DNA of 64,000 nt. Source: Methylotenera mobilis JLW8. GTDB taxonomy: Bacteria; Pseudomonadota; Gammaproteobacteria; Burkholderiales; Methylophilaceae. The notes under the pieces are model-generated. The model was not told the DNA's origin and searched no databases. It was given only the letters and a program-made list of their open reading frames with translations. Positions 38,122-48,793 of this stretch are shown here, in pieces. The position numbers were made by a program, and so were the translations under genes. The DNA is taken from assembly GCF_000023705.1 (NCBI RefSeq), contig NC_012968.1:372001-436000 (forward strand). Direction: 5' to 3'. How positions within the stretch are numbered: the stretch's first letter is position 1; each line of letters begins with the position of its first letter.

Positions 38122-38182
38122 CCTTTTAAGAGAGGTTTCACTACTTTTGCGTAATGAAATCATACGTTTCTTTCACATTTCT

Positions 38183-38212
38183 TTGGCTAGTTGGCGCTAG
38201 CTAGTCTAAAAT
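38183..38212 (+). promoter_or_regulatory. Possible promoter of ilvD
   Basis: TTGGCT (38183-38188) and TAAAAT (38207-38212) are spaced by 18 bp, 41 bp before the ilvD start. The match is moderate and overlaps a GCTAG/CTAGC inverted repeat. Confidence 0.4.
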
Positions 38213-38252
38213 TACACTTTATTGTTAATTTACTTTTTTACGGATTTTTATC

Positions 38253-40103
38253 ATGCCAGTTTATCGTTCCCATACCACTACTCACGGTCGCAATATGGCG
38301 GGTGCGCGCGCATTATGGCGTGCCACTGGCATGAAAGACGGTGACTTTGATAAACCAATTATTGCCGTTGCTAACTCGTTTACCCAGTTTGTGCCGGGTC
38401 ACGTGCATTTAAAAGACATGGGCCAGTTGGTGGCACGTGAAATTGAAAAAGCAGGTGGCGTGGCTAAAGAGTTCAATACCATTGCGGTGGATGATGGTAT
38501 TGCCATGGGGCATGGCGGCATGCTGTATAGCTTACCTAGCCGCGATTTAATTGCCGACAGCGTTGAGTACATGGTGAATGCACACTGTGCCGATGCGCTG
38601 GTATGTATCTCCAACTGTGACAAAATCACACCGGGCATGCTGATGGCGGCCTTGCGTTTGAATATCCCAGTAGTGTTTGTATCTGGCGGCCCAATGGAAG
38701 CCGGTAAGGTAAACTGGGGTGGCAACACACATAAACTAGACTTAGTAGATGCGATGGTAGCCGCCGCGGACAGCAACGTAAGTGACGCAGAGGCTGATGC
38801 TATTGAGCGTTCTGCATGCCCAACTTGCGGTTCATGTTCTGGTATGTTTACTGCCAACTCCATGAACTGCCTCACTGAAGCTTTAGGCTTGAGCTTGCCG
38901 GGCAATGGTTCAACCTTGGCAACGCATGCGGCACGTAAAGAATTATTTTTAAAAGCTGGTCGTTTGATTGTAGACCTTGCAAAACGCCATTACGAGCAAG
39001 ACGATTACACCGTATTGCCACGCAGCATTGCCAACATGAAAGCGTTTGAAAACGCAATGAGCTTGGACGTAGCCATGGGTGGCTCTACCAATACCGTATT
39101 GCACTTGCTGGCAGCAGCGCATGAAGCTGGTTTAGATTTCACCATGAGTGATATTGACCGTATTTCACGTAAAGTGCCGTGTGTAAGTAAAGTGGCGCCA
39201 GCTACGGCTAAATACCATATGGAAGACGTACACCGCGCGGGTGGCGTGATGGGTATTTTAGGTGAGCTTGACCGCGCTGGCGTGATTCACCGCGATACAC
39301 CAATGGTACACAGCCCTAGCTTGGGTGAGGCGCTTAATGAGTGGGACATTAAAGTTACTCAAAATGAGGATGTGAAAAAATTCTTCCGCGCGGCACCTGG
39401 TGGCATTGCAACCACCATCGCGTTCTCACAAAGCATGCTGTACCCAACGCTAGATGATGACCGCAGCGAAGGCTGTATCCGTGATAAAGCGCATGCTTAC
39501 TCACAAGATGGTGGCTTGGCAGTGCTCTACGGCAATATCGCGCTAGATGGCTGTATTGTAAAAACAGCGGGTGTAGATGACAGCATTCTAAAATTTAATG
39601 GCCGTGCACGTATTTTTGAAAGCCAAGACGCGGCAGTAGAAGCGATTCTTGCCGATGAAATCGTGGCAGGTGATGTTGTGGTGATTCGCTACGAAGGCCC
39701 ACGCGGTGGCCCTGGTATGCAAGAGATGCTGTATCCAACTTCATACCTCAAATCTAAAGGTTTGGGCAAAGCATGTGCACTGCTGACTGATGGACGCTTC
39801 TCTGGCGGTACTTCTGGTTTGAGTATCGGTCATGCCTCACCAGAGGCCGCTGAAGGCGGTGCGATTGGCCTTGTGCAAGAAAACGACACAATTGAAATTG
39901 ATATTCCTAACCGTACGATTCATTTAGTGATTAGTGATGAAGAGATGGCGCACCGTCGCGCCAAAATGGAAGATAAAGGCAAAGACGCCTGGAAACCGGT
40001 TAACCGTGAAAGAGCCGTGTCACCGGCATTGCGTGCATACGCAGCAATGAGCACCAGTGCTGCACGCGGTGCAGTGCGCGATGTTTCTCAAATCGAGAAA
40101 TAA
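38253..40103 (+). CDS. ilvD: Dihydroxy-acid dehydratase
   Basis: Iron-sulfur enzyme that converts 2,3-dihydroxy-3-methyl acids to 2-oxo acids for branched-chain amino acid and pantothenate synthesis. It has 616 aa. The cluster ligands are visible in NCDKITPGM (residue ~122) and [17 protein letters not shown] (~195). The C-terminal domain shows [17 protein letters not shown]. It is alone here, not next to other ilv genes. The intI 3' end lies 131 bp upstream, so the integron is inserted between housekeeping genes. Confidence 0.97.
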   Translation: MPVYRSHTTTHGRNMAGARALWRATGMKDGDFDKPIIAVANSFTQFVPGHVHLKDMGQLVAREIEKAGGVAKEFNTIAVDDGIAMGHGGMLYSLPSRDLIADSVEYMVNAHCADALVCISNCDKITPGMLMAALRLNIPVVFVSGGPMEAGKVNWGGNTHKLDLVDAMVAAADSNVSDAEADAIERSACPTCGSCSGMFTANSMNCLTEALGLSLPGNGSTLATHAARKELFLKAGRLIVDLAKRHYEQDDYTVLPRSIANMKAFENAMSLDVAMGGSTNTVLHLLAAAHEAGLDFTMSDIDRISRKVPCVSKVAPATAKYHMEDVHRAGGVMGILGELDRAGVIHRDTPMVHSPSLGEALNEWDIKVTQNEDVKKFFRAAPGGIATTIAFSQSMLYPTLDDDRSEGCIRDKAHAYSQDGGLAVLYGNIALDGCIVKTAGVDDSILKFNGRARIFESQDAAVEAILADEIVAGDVVVIRYEGPRGGPGMQEMLYPTSYLKSKGLGKACALLTDGRFSGGTSGLSIGHASPEAAEGGAIGLVQENDTIEIDIPNRTIHLVISDEEMAHRRAKMEDKGKDAWKPVNRERAVSPALRAYAAMSTSAARGAVRDVSQIEK

Positions 40104-40166
40104 TTTGTTCAGATTAAAACTCACTTTTTAAGTAACACCGAAAGTGAAGAATTGATAAGGTAATGT

Positions 40167-41105
40167 ATGACATTAGATTCACTAGAAGACCATATCTTTA
40201 GAAAGAAAGACGGCCAAGGCTGCTCAACATTGCATCCGCATGTGACGGTGACTGAAGACGAAAATGGTCTGCAATATTTAGAAATAGACAATCCGTTAGC
40301 GACTGCAAAGATTGCGTTGCAAGGTGGTCACGTCATGCAATGGCAGCCTAAGACAGAAAAACAGCCAGTACTTTGGCTTTCTGACCATGCGCGTTACGTA
40401 AAAGGCCGTTCTATCCGCGGTGGTGTGCCCATCTGCTGGCCTTGGTTTGGCGCGCACCCAACTGATAGCACATTATGTCCTCATGGCTTTGCCAGAGTGA
40501 TTCCATGGCAATTGGTAGATGTAGATGCTACCGATACTGGCGCAACACGTATCGTACTGCAAATGATAGAAACGCCAGAAGCGAAAAGACAGCTTTCTTA
40601 CTCATACGTACTCACGATGATGGTGACTATCGGTAAGCGCTTGAAAATTGACCTAGCTACTACTAATAAATCTGACCATCCGTTCCTGATTGGCGAGGCA
40701 TTCCACACTTATTTGAACGTGAGTGATGTTGGCAATATCCGGGTAACCGGCCTGCAGGATTGTCTGTATGCAGATAAGTTACGTCAGTACCGCCGTTATG
40801 TTGAGCATAATGTATTGAAGTTTGATGGTGAGTTTGATCGTGTCTATCTTGATCACAATTCAGACTGTTTAATCCATGATCCGGTTTATAACCGAGTAGT
40901 GCGTGTGGGTAAATCCGGCAGTGATACTACCGTGGTATGGAGCCCGGGTGCCGAGAAAGCACATGCCATGGGGGATATGGGTGATGCAGATGAGTGGCGT
41001 AAAACCGTATGTGTAGAAACCGCAAATGCACTGGAAAACTCGGTGGTGATTAGCCCGAACAGAACGCATACCATGTCGGTTGAATACAGTGTAGAGGCGC
41101 TGTAA
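40167..41105 (+). CDS. Aldose-1-epimerase-like protein (YeaD / D-hexose-6-phosphate mutarotase)
   Basis: A 312-aa soluble protein of the galactose mutarotase-like superfamily. RSIRGGVPICWPWFGAHP (near 81-98) and HGFARVIPW are hallmarks of the YeaD group; GEAFHTYLNVSD and WSPGAEKAHAMGDMGDAEW-like segments follow. It probably interconverts anomers of glucose-6-phosphate. It lies 63 bp after ilvD on the same strand. Confidence 0.9.
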   Translation: MTLDSLEDHIFRKKDGQGCSTLHPHVTVTEDENGLQYLEIDNPLATAKIALQGGHVMQWQPKTEKQPVLWLSDHARYVKGRSIRGGVPICWPWFGAHPTDSTLCPHGFARVIPWQLVDVDATDTGATRIVLQMIETPEAKRQLSYSYVLTMMVTIGKRLKIDLATTNKSDHPFLIGEAFHTYLNVSDVGNIRVTGLQDCLYADKLRQYRRYVEHNVLKFDGEFDRVYLDHNSDCLIHDPVYNRVVRVGKSGSDTTVVWSPGAEKAHAMGDMGDADEWRKTVCVETANALENSVVISPNRTHTMSVEYSVEAL

Positions 41106-41249
41106 TCAGGGTGATATTTTTTATTTTATGATACTGTCAACCCGTGTCATTGTAGGCACGTTGAGTGTACCCTAGGTACTGCAAATTTATTTTAATTACT
41201 TAAAACTGTATATATTTTAATTGGTTGAGGTAGATTTGATTTAACTCAC

Positions 41250-41277
41250 TTGTCATAAGTTAAATTATGAGTATGAT
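41250..41277 (+). promoter_or_regulatory. Probable promoter of the cytochrome c gene
   Basis: TTGTCA (41250-41255) and TATGAT (41272-41277) are spaced by 16 bp, with the predicted start ~50 nt before the ATG. The 228-bp gap before this gene is otherwise featureless to my eye. Confidence 0.5.
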
Positions 41278-41333
41278 ATGCGGGTTGTAAAATTTATAAC
41301 TACTATTATTAAGTGTTAATTCAAGGAGATAGC

Positions 41334-41663
41334 ATGAAAGCTTTATTATTAACAATCGCTACTGCTGGTTCTATGTTGCTAGCTGCGCAAGCAGGTGCTG
41401 CTGTGGATGCAAAAGCTGCTGAAGCTTTGGCACAAAAAAGTGGCTGTCTAGCATGTCACTCAGTAGATAAAAAAGTATTAGGTCCCGCTTACAAAGATGT
41501 TGCGGCTAAATACAAAGGCGATAAAACTGCTGAAGCAAAATTGGTTGAGAAAGTTAAAAAAGGCGGTAGCGGTGTTTGGGGTCCTATGCCTATGCCAGCT
41601 AACAGCCCGCAAGTTAAAGATGCTGACATCAAAACAGTTGTTGAGTGGATCTTGTCACTCTAG
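41334..41663 (+). CDS. Small class I cytochrome c (c-551/c-552 type)
   Basis: Periplasmic electron carrier of 109 aa. A Sec signal peptide (ends near AGA, residue ~20) precedes a single heme site CLACH and a C-terminal Met ligand in GPMPMPANSPQV. AAGGAG sits 6-7 nt before the ATG, and a preceding seven-codon extension is rejected. In methylotrophs such carriers pass electrons from cytochrome cL or denitrification modules; the partner cannot be told here. A strong terminator follows. Confidence 0.92.
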   Translation: MKALLLTIATAGSMLLAAQAGAAVDAKAAEALAQKSGCLACHSVDKKVLGPAYKDVAAKYKGDKTAEAKLVEKVKKGGSGVWGPMPMPANSPQVKDADIKTVVEWILSL

Positions 41664-41707
41664 TCGATTGTTAAGCGCTTGAATCAGATTTAAGCGTCAG
41701 TCACATG

Positions 41708-41736
41708 AAAAAGCCAGCTTTAAAGCTGGCTTTTTT
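41708..41736. terminator. Terminator between the cytochrome c and permease genes
   Basis: The palindrome AAAAAGCCAGC...GCTGGCTTTTT (11-bp core stem, 6-nt loop) has T-runs on both strands and separates two converging genes. Confidence 0.85.
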
Positions 41737-41770
41737 GTTGTGCGCTCGCAGTAGCGCTTTATGACTAAGC

Positions 41771-43186
41771 TTATCCCTTGTGTTTGTGCAGTAAATTCAA
41801 TTTACTATGGTGCATAGAGTAAGCAAAGTAAAACACGATACCCACTAATATCCAGCTGCCGAACCTAATCCAGGTGCTGGCCGGCAAGAATGACATCAAT
41901 GCGCCGCATGAAATAATGCCCAGTACCGGAATCAGCGGATTCCATGGATTTTTGAATGGGCGGGGCAGGTTAGGCTGGCGAATGCGCAATACAATTACGC
42001 CCACGCACACCATCACAAAGCTTGCCAGCGTACCAATGTTCACGGTTTCTGCGAGCTGCCCTAAGGGAATAAACCCTGCCACTAAAGACACAATGGCACC
42101 GCACATGAAAATGATTCTGGTTGGAGTTTTACGGTCTGGATTTACCTTGGAAAAGATAGGAGAAATCAGGCCATCGCGACTCATGGAGAACAAAATACGT
42201 GTTAAGCCATAAAGCAGTACCAAAAGCACGGTAATCAAGCCAGCCAACACGCCAGTTGCCACTAGGGTAGATGACCAAGTGTGGCCCAGCCTACTTAGCG
42301 CATAGGCCACTGGGGATGATACATTCAACTCGCTGTAAGGCACGATACCGGTAAGCAAACCTGACACCACGATATACACGATGGTGCAAAACACGAGTGA
42401 GCTGAGTAGACCAATTGGTAAATCACGCTGCGGATTTTTTGCTTCTTCTGCCGCGGTAGATACCGCATCAAAACCAAAGTAGGCGAAAAATACGAGGGAA
42501 GCACCAGCTAATACGCCTATGTTTCTACCATCTTCCAATGTGCTAAACCAACCAAATGGCATGAATGGCTGCCAGTTATCGGTGTTTAGGTGAGCTGAGG
42601 CTAATGCAATAAAGATGGCAATGGTGGAGAGCTTGATGATGACGATAATGTTGTTAAAGCGTGCGCTTTCTTTTACACCTATCACCAGTAAAATTGTGAG
42701 TACCCAGATAATGGCAAAAGCTGGCAGGTTGATCAGGCCGCCCATCATCGGCGCTTTGGTTACTGCATCTGGCAGGTGCACATTAAAATTAGACAACGTG
42801 TTTACAAAGTAGCCAGCCCAGCCGTTAGCCACGGCGGCTGCGCCTACACCGTATTCCAATAATAGTATCCAGCCCATCACCCAGGCAATAAACTCGCCAA
42901 AAGCGACATAGCTATAGCCATAAGCGCTGCCTGAGCCACCTACTGAGGCAGCCAGCTCGGCATAAGCCAGCGCGGCAAAACCGGATGCTACACCGGCAAT
43001 AATGAATGAGAGCACCACAGCTGGGCCGGACTGCGTGGCGGCGGCAATACCGGTTAACACAAAGATACCAGTGCCGATGGCGCAGCCTATGCCTAATAGT
43101 GCCAGATCAAATGCGGATAGGCATTTTTTAAGCTCGCTATCTGCGTGAGCGCTGATTACTTTAGTTCTAAGTAGCTGCTTGAGCAT
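41771..43186 (-). CDS. APC-superfamily amino acid permease (CAT-type)
   Basis: Inner-membrane transporter of 471 aa from the ATG at 43186, which follows AAGGGAT; a longer frame of 14 extra residues is possible. About 12 transmembrane helices are seen. The unwound helix 1 motif GIGCAIGTGIFVLTG and FAYFGFDAVSTAAEE in helix 6 are hallmarks of the CAT/YfnA-type group. The amino acid transported is unknown. Confidence 0.9.
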   Translation of the reverse strand: MLKQLLRTKVISAHADSELKKCLSAFDLALLGIGCAIGTGIFVLTGIAAATQSGPAVVLSFIIAGVASGFAALAYAELAASVGGSGSAYGYSYVAFGEFIAWVMGWILLLEYGVGAAAVANGWAGYFVNTLSNFNVHLPDAVTKAPMMGGLINLPAFAIIWVLTILLVIGVKESARFNNIIVIIKLSTIAIFIALASAHLNTDNWQPFMPFGWFSTLEDGRNIGVLAGASLVFFAYFGFDAVSTAAEEAKNPQRDLPIGLLSSLVFCTIVYIVVSGLLTGIVPYSELNVSSPVAYALSRLGHTWSSTLVATGVLAGLITVLLVLLYGLTRILFSMSRDGLISPIFSKVNPDRKTPTRIIFMCGAIVSLVAGFIPLGQLAETVNIGTLASFVMVCVGVIVLRIRQPNLPRPFKNPWNPLIPVLGIISCGALMSFLPASTWIRFGSWILVGIVFYFAYSMHHSKLNLLHKHKG

Positions 43187-43387
43187 AACGGGTATCCCTT
43201 TTAGTGTATGACTTGATGCGTGGGCCAATGGTGATAAACGATGACGATAAATTGGCTATGCACCGTTGGTTGATGCTAAACATTTCATGGGTGATGGTCA
43301 ATCACCGCTAATTATTATAATGATTAAATCTTATGGCCATATTTTTAATGGCTATTCTTATTTTGCTAGTTCTTATGGGCGATGTTG

Positions 43388-44710
43388 CTAGCTAGTAAAT
43401 AGGGCGCCAAGTGCTGCTATCATGTAATGGTGATCCAGCACGCCTGCGCTTTCTCTAATGCTGTGCATTGCCCACATGGGTGAGCCAACATCCACGCTGG
43501 CTACGCCTAAACCAGAAGCAAGAATCGGCCCAATGGTGCTGCCGCAGCCTAAGTCGGTACGGTGGGAATACTGCTGAAATGGTACCTGCGCACGCTCACA
43601 CAGCGCGATAAAGCGCGCGGCAGTATCTGCATTGCTTGCGTAGCGCTGATTGGCGTTGGTTTTAATCACTGGGCCTTGGTTCACCATTACATGGTGGCAA
43701 GGCTCGTATGCACTAGCGTGGTTAGGGTGGTAGGCATGCGCCATATCTGCGCTCACAAAAAAGCTTTGCGCTAATGCACGCAAGCGTTCTTCTTCGTTCA
43801 TGCCCATGTTGCTAGTGATGCGTGTGATCACATCAGCTAAAAAGCTACCGCTGGCACCCGTTGCACTCTCGCTGCCGACTTCTTCATGATCAAATAATGC
43901 GCAGATATTGCTGCCATCTTGATTGCTGCTATTGAGCAGGGCGGTGATAGCCGCGTGGCAAGAGGCTAGGTTATCGAGTTGGCTATTGGTGATGAACTCC
44001 TGATTGGCACCCCAGAACTTGCCTTTTTGCGTATCAAACACGTTAAATTCAAAGGTGAGTATGTCTTGCGGGGCAATATTCAGGGCTGTGGCTACGTATG
44101 CTAAAAACTGTTGTTCCGCCTCAATGCCAGCCGCACTTTCGCCAAACAATAGCGGCAGTTCAGTTTGCTTGTTGAGCTTCAGGCCTTTTTCATTGACTTC
44201 GCGGTTCATATGAATCGCAAGGTTAGGCAGGCGCATCAGCGCATCGTCAAACTTGAGTAGTTTAATGGCGTGTCCGCTTGCTGTGCGCACGGTTACGCGC
44301 CCGGCAATGCTTAAATCTCGGTCGGTAAATGTGGCCAGTATCGGCCCACCATATACTTCTACGCCTATGCGCAGTAAGCCGTCTGTTTCATACGCAGCTT
44401 TGGGCTTGAGTCTGAGACTGGGAGAGTCGGTATGTGCGCCCACCATGCGAAAGCCGGTGTCGGCTAACGGCTGGTTGCCAAGCGTAAAGGCAATAATAGA
44501 GGCGCCGCCACGCACTACAAAATAGCGCTTGCCCGCAGCAAGTTGCCAAGCTTGGGTTTCGTCTAGCTGGGTGAACCCCGCACCGAGTAACTGCTGTTCA
44601 ATCTGCTCAACCGCATGCCAGGGACTAGGGCTGAGATCAATAAAGTTGAGTAAATCTTTGGCTAGCGTGCGTGCCTGAGCAGAAATGTTGGCTGGGGTTG
44701 GAGTGTTCAT
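43388..44710 (-). CDS. M18-family aminopeptidase (ApeB type)
   Basis: Cytosolic zinc aminopeptidase, 440 aa. VGAHTDSPSLRLKP contains the first metal His, and FDHEEVGSESATGA and ADMAHAYHPNH carry further ligands. The ending SMWAMHSIRESAGVLD is typical of M18. The family cleaves acidic or neutral N-terminal residues. It lies 6 bp downstream of hemF on the same strand and may be translated from the same mRNA. Confidence 0.95.
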   Translation of the reverse strand: MNTPTPANISAQARTLAKDLLNFIDLSPSPWHAVEQIEQQLLGAGFTQLDETQAWQLAAGKRYFVVRGGASIIAFTLGNQPLADTGFRMVGAHTDSPSLRLKPKAAYETDGLLRIGVEVYGGPILATFTDRDLSIAGRVTVRTASGHAIKLLKFDDALMRLPNLAIHMNREVNEKGLKLNKQTELPLLFGESAAGIEAEQQFLAYVATALNIAPQDILTFEFNVFDTQKGKFWGANQEFITNSQLDNLASCHAAITALLNSSNQDGSNICALFDHEEVGSESATGASGSFLADVITRITSNMGMNEEERLRALAQSFFVSADMAHAYHPNHASAYEPCHHVMVNQGPVIKTNANQRYASNADTAARFIALCERAQVPFQQYSHRTDLGCGSTIGPILASGLGVASVDVGSPMWAMHSIRESAGVLDHHYMIAALGALFTS

Positions 44711-44716
44711 AAATGC

Positions 44717-45631
44717 CTACTGGTTAATGGAGAGCCAGTCTTTCGCAATCAGAAAGTCGGTATAGAGTTTCGCTTCTGGGCTACCTGCTTCTGGCTTCCA
44801 GTCGTAGCGCCATTTCACAATTGGCGGCATGGAAAGTAGGATAGACTCAGTGCGACCGTTGGATTGCAGGCCGAAAATCGTACCACGGTCATAAATCAGG
44901 TTGAACTCTACGTAGCGTCCGCGGCGGTAAGCTTGGAAGTCACGCTCACGTTCACCATATGGGGTGTCTTTACGGCGCTGCACGATAGGTAAGTAGGCTT
45001 GTAAGAATGCATCGCCTACGGCGCGGTGGAAATCAAAGCTGCGCTCAAAACCGAGTTCGCTAAAGTCATCGTAAAAAATACCGCCTATGCCGCGAGGCTC
45101 TTGGCGGTGTTTTAAGAAGAAGTATTCATCACACTCTTTTTTAAATCTGGGGTAGTAGCTGCTATCAAACGCATCTAACACCGTTTTATTGGTGCGGTGG
45201 AAATGTTCAGCATCTTCATCAAAGCCATAGTAAGGCGTTAAATCCATGCCACCGCCAAACCACCAGATATCTTGCTCGTTTGCATTTTGCGCTTTGGCGA
45301 CAAAAAAGCGTACGTTCATATGTACGGTAGGCACGTAAGGGTTACGCGGGTGAAATACCAACGAGACCCCCATCGCCTCCCAAGGGCGGCCAGCTGCCTC
45401 CGGGTGCGCCACGCTCGCAGCGGGTGGCAGCTTAGTGCCTAATACGTGAGAGAAACCTACGCCGGCGCGTTCAAATACGTTGCCTTCTTCGAGTAGGCAG
45501 GAGGTGCCGCCACCACCTTCAGGACGTTGCCAGCTATCTTGCAGAAAGTTCTTACCATCTACCAGTTCAATGGCTTCTACAATTTTGGCTTGTAGGTTTT
45601 GTAAGTAGCTAAAAACGTCTTGAGTGTTCAT
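44717..45631 (-). CDS. hemF: Oxygen-dependent coproporphyrinogen III oxidase
   Basis: Converts coproporphyrinogen III to protoporphyrinogen IX with O2, an aerobic heme step. It has 304 aa. [14 protein letters not shown] and the C-terminal [19 protein letters not shown] are signatures of HemF, and [10 protein letters not shown] is also present. It sits downstream of purD and upstream of the M18 peptidase. Confidence 0.97.
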   Translation of the reverse strand: MNTQDVFSYLQNLQAKIVEAIELVDGKNFLQDSWQRPEGGGGTSCLLEEGNVFERAGVGFSHVLGTKLPPAASVAHPEAAGRPWEAMGVSLVFHPRNPYVPTVHMNVRFFVAKAQNANEQDIWWFGGGMDLTPYYGFDEDAEHFHRTNKTVLDAFDSSYYPRFKKECDEYFFLKHRQEPRGIGGIFYDDFSELGFERSFDFHRAVGDAFLQAYLPIVQRRKDTPYGERERDFQAYRRGRYVEFNLIYDRGTIFGLQSNGRTESILLSMPPIVKWRYDWKPEAGSPEAKLYTDFLIAKDWLSINQ

Positions 45632-45649
45632 TATCTAAGCTCTTATTTC

Positions 45650-46918
45650 TTAACTTTTAATGGCACGGTAGCCGATATCGCTACGGAATTGTGCGCCATC
45701 AAATTTGATTTCTTTCATGGCTTGGTATGCTTGCTGTTGCGCGAATTTTACGGTCTCGCCCAATGCTGTCACGCATAATACGCGACCACCGCTGGTAACT
45801 ACTTTGCCGTCTTTTTGTGCAGTGCCGGCATGGAAAATATGCGTATCTGCCACTTGATTTGTCAGGCCAGTAATTTCATCGCCTAGTCGTGGCGTTTCTG
45901 GGTAGTTGGCTGATGCCATCACCACGCCTAGCGCTACGCGTCTGTCCCACTCAGCTTCGGCACGGTCTAACGTACCGTTCACGGCGTGTTCCATCAAGCC
46001 TACTAAATCGCTCTTCAAGCGCATCATGATAGGCTGAGTTTCTGGGTCGCCCATGCGGCAGTTAAACTCTAAAGTTTTCACATCACCATTTGGACTGATC
46101 ATTAAGCCTGCGTATAAAAAGCCAGTGTATGGGATGCCATCTTTCGCCATGCCTTCTACGGTAGGCTTGATAATTTCACGCATTACTTTGGCGTGGATAG
46201 CCGGAGTGACTACCGGTGCCGGTGAGTAAGCACCCATGCCACCAGTGTTAGGGCCTTGGTCTGCATCCAGTAGGCGTTTGTGGTCTTGACTGGTTGCCAA
46301 TGCTAAGATGTTTTTGCCATCTACCATGACCATGAAACTGGCTTCTTCGCCTTCCAAAAACTCTTCAATCACCACACGTGCGCCGGCAGCGCCTAGCTTG
46401 TTGTCTTCCAGCATGGCGTCAATTGCAGCATGGGCTTCGTCTTCGCTCATGGCAACTACTACGCCTTTGCCCGCGGCTAAGCCATCGGCTTTAATCACGA
46501 TAGGCGCACCTTGCTGTTTCACGTAATCATGTGCAAGTTTTGCATCAGTGAATGTGCCGTAAGCGGCGGTTGGGATGTTGTGGCGCATCATGAAAGCTTT
46601 AGCGTAGTCTTTAGAAGACTCTAGCTGAGCAGCTGCTTTGGTTGGGCCAAAGATTTTTAAGCCTGCGACGCGGAACGCATCAACCACACCTTGCGATAGT
46701 GGTGCTTCTGGACCAACAATCGTGAGGTAAATTTGCTCGTCTTGCGCGAATTTTACTAAATCATCCACTGCGGTAAGCGGTACGTTCATCATGTCCGGGT
46801 TTAATGCGGTGCCTGCGTTGCCTGGCGCTACATAAACACGGCTAACCTCTTTGTTGTGAGTAACTTTCCAGGCGAGGGCATGTTCACGACCACCACCACC
46901 GATGACTAAAATTTTCAT
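45650..46918 (-). CDS. purD: Phosphoribosylamine--glycine ligase
   Basis: ATP-grasp enzyme that makes GAR, the second step of purine synthesis, 422 aa. The start KILVIGGGGREHALAWK and GLAAGKGVVVA (ATP loop), LEFNCRMGDPETQ (Mg site) are diagnostic. It follows purH with a 106-bp gap that contains a stem-loop. Confidence 0.98.
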   Translation of the reverse strand: MKILVIGGGGREHALAWKVTHNKEVSRVYVAPGNAGTALNPDMMNVPLTAVDDLVKFAQDEQIYLTIVGPEAPLSQGVVDAFRVAGLKIFGPTKAAAQLESSKDYAKAFMMRHNIPTAAYGTFTDAKLAHDYVKQQGAPIVIKADGLAAGKGVVVAMSEDEAHAAIDAMLEDNKLGAAGARVVIEEFLEGEEASFMVMVDGKNILALATSQDHKRLLDADQGPNTGGMGAYSPAPVVTPAIHAKVMREIIKPTVEGMAKDGIPYTGFLYAGLMISPNGDVKTLEFNCRMGDPETQPIMMRLKSDLVGLMEHAVNGTLDRAEAEWDRRVALGVVMASANYPETPRLGDEITGLTNQVADTHIFHAGTAQKDGKVVTSGGRVLCVTALGETVKFAQQQAYQAMKEIKFDGAQFRSDIGYRAIKS

Positions 46919-46944
46919 GTATTTGAAACCCTTAAAAATCTTTC

Positions 46945-46974
46945 GCCACAGCTAGTTTTTAGGCTGGCTGTGGC
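46945..46974 (-). terminator. Attenuator-like stem-loop between purH and purD
   Basis: GCCACAGC (46945-46952) and GCTGTGGC (46967-46974) form an 8-bp stem extended by three inner pairs. On the minus strand it is followed by GAAAGATTTTTAAG. It may lower purD expression relative to purH. Confidence 0.5.
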
Positions 46975-47024
46975 AAAAAGAAGAACGAACGTTATTATTT
47001 TAATAATTACTTGGTTTTAATAAC

Positions 47025-48611
47025 TTAGTGCCTAAAGTGGCGAATACCAGTGACCACCATCACCAAGCCGTGCTCGTCAGCTGCGGCAATCACTTCTTCA
47101 TCACGCATGCTGCCACCTGGATGGATCACACAAGCTGCACCAGCTTCTGCCAGTACATCAATGCCATCACGGAACGGGAAGAACGCATCAGAAGCGACCA
47201 CTGAGTTTTTCAGAGTGAGGCCAGCGTTTTGTGCCTTAATCGCGGCAATCTTGGTGCTGTCTACACGGCTCATTTGGCCTGCGCCTACGCCCAGTGTCAT
47301 GCTGTTACCGCAGAATACAATCGCGTTTGATTTAACGTATTTAGCCACGCGCCATGCAAATAGCATGTCTTGTAACTGTTCTGGGGTTGGTTGTTTTTTG
47401 CTGACGATTTTTAAATCATTGACGCTGATTTCGTGGTTGTCTGCAGTTTGAATCAGCAAGCCAGAACCAATACGTTTGGTGTCGTGTGAGTTGCGACCTT
47501 GTGCCCAAGCGTTATCGCCGCCTGCTGGCAGCGCAATTTTAAGTACGCGCACGTTAGCTTTGGCACTGAATATCGCCAATGCTTCAGCGGTGTAGTCCGG
47601 TGCGATTAACACTTCTACGAACTGCTTGCTTACCGCTTCGGCTGCCGCTTTATCTAAAGTGGTGTTGAAAGCGATAATGCCACCAAATGCTGAGGTTGGG
47701 TCAGTTTGGAACGCTTTGCTGTAAGCCTCTAGTGCGTCTTTACCAAGTGCTACGCCGCATGGGTTAGCATGCTTAACAATCACGCATGCGGTTGAGTCAA
47801 AGCTCTTGACTGCTTCCCACGCTGCATCAGCATCGGCAATGTTGTTGTAGCTTAATTCTTTACCTTGCAGTTGTACCGCCGTTACCAAAGAACCAGGTGC
47901 TGGGTTTGTGTCGCGGTAGAACGCTGCACTTTGATGTGGGTTTTCGCCATAGCGTAAGTCTTGCAGTTTCACAAAACGGCTATTTACTTGCGCAGGGTAA
48001 GGGTTGCGTGAACCATCTGCATTGAAGCTAGATAAGTAGTCGCTGATTGCACCATCGTAGTTGCTGATGCGGTTGAACGCAGCAACAGATAGCGCAAATT
48101 TTGTGGCTTGGCTGGTAGCGCCGCCTGTGCTTTGTAGCTCGCGCAATACGTCTGCATATTGGCTGGCATCAGTCACTACCGCAACATCTTTCCAGTTTTT
48201 TGCTGCTGAACGCACCATGGCCGGGCCGCCGATATCGATGTTTTCAATCGCATCTTCCAGGCTGCAATTTGGGTTAGCAACTGTTGCTTCAAACGGATAT
48301 AAGTTCACCACCACCATGTCAATGTTTGGAATGTCTTGTGCTTGCATGGCTGATACGTGCTCTGGCAAATCACGGCGACCTAAAATACCGCCATGCACTT
48401 TTGGATGCAGGGTTTTTACGCGGCCGTCTAACATTTCAGGGAAGCCAGTGTAATCACTTACTTCAATCACTGGAATGTTGTTGTCGCGGAATAGTTTAGC
48501 GGTGCCGCCAGTTGATAAAATCTCAACCCCTAAAGCTTGCAAGCCTTTTGCAAAATCAATAATGCCGGTTTTATCAGAAACGCTAATTAGCGCACGTTTA
48601 GTAGTTGCCAT
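47025..48611 (-). CDS. purH: Bifunctional AICAR transformylase / IMP cyclohydrolase
   Basis: Catalyses the last two steps of IMP synthesis, 528 aa from the ATG at 48611. The frame extends 16 codons upstream, but [16 protein letters not shown] is the family start. The N-terminal IMP cyclohydrolase carries [11 protein letters not shown] and [13 protein letters not shown]. The C-terminal transformylase has VKHANPCG (with catalytic Lys-His) and [12 protein letters not shown]. It follows fis in a conserved dusB-fis-purH order. Confidence 0.97.
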   Translation of the reverse strand: MATTKRALISVSDKTGIIDFAKGLQALGVEILSTGGTAKLFRDNNIPVIEVSDYTGFPEMLDGRVKTLHPKVHGGILGRRDLPEHVSAMQAQDIPNIDMVVVNLYPFEATVANPNCSLEDAIENIDIGGPAMVRSAAKNWKDVAVVTDASQYADVLRELQSTGGATSQATKFALSVAAFNRISNYDGAISDYLSSFNADGSRNPYPAQVNSRFVKLQDLRYGENPHQSAAFYRDTNPAPGSLVTAVQLQGKELSYNNIADADAAWEAVKSFDSTACVIVKHANPCGVALGKDALEAYSKAFQTDPTSAFGGIIAFNTTLDKAAAEAVSKQFVEVLIAPDYTAEALAIFSAKANVRVLKIALPAGGDNAWAQGRNSHDTKRIGSGLLIQTADNHEISVNDLKIVSKKQPTPEQLQDMLFAWRVAKYVKSNAIVFCGNSMTLGVGAGQMSRVDSTKIAAIKAQNAGLTLKNSVVASDAFFPFRDGIDVLAEAGAACVIHPGGSMRDEEVIAAADEHGLVMVVTGIRHFRH

Positions 48612-48743
48612 AAAATGATTCCATAATACAAATGATAAGCTGTATTCGCTATTTGCCAATACACGTTAAATTTTTGCTGCGGTTGTTTCCTGACAATCAA
48701 ATTTGGTTTATTAAATTGCTACCAAAATGAATTGTCCAAAATG

Positions 48744-48793
48744 CAAGATCGAATAAAACAATGCGTATTGCGTGCTTGTTTTATTCGATCTTG
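48744..48793. repeat. 18-bp perfect inverted repeat at the fis stop codon
   Basis: CAAGATCGAATAAAACAA (48744-48761) and its exact complement (48776-48793) flank a 14-nt loop. The right arm contains the fis codons for KIE and the stop. There is no T-run, so it is not a normal terminator. Confidence 0.75.

Noticed and set aside
38399-38905. 168-aa minus-strand ORF inside ilvD
   Set aside because: Long antisense frame caused by codon bias of ilvD; no motif or ribosome site.
41231-41260. FNR-type box upstream of the cytochrome c gene
   Set aside because: TTGATTTAACTCAC has one good half-site only; the second half does not match ATCAA.
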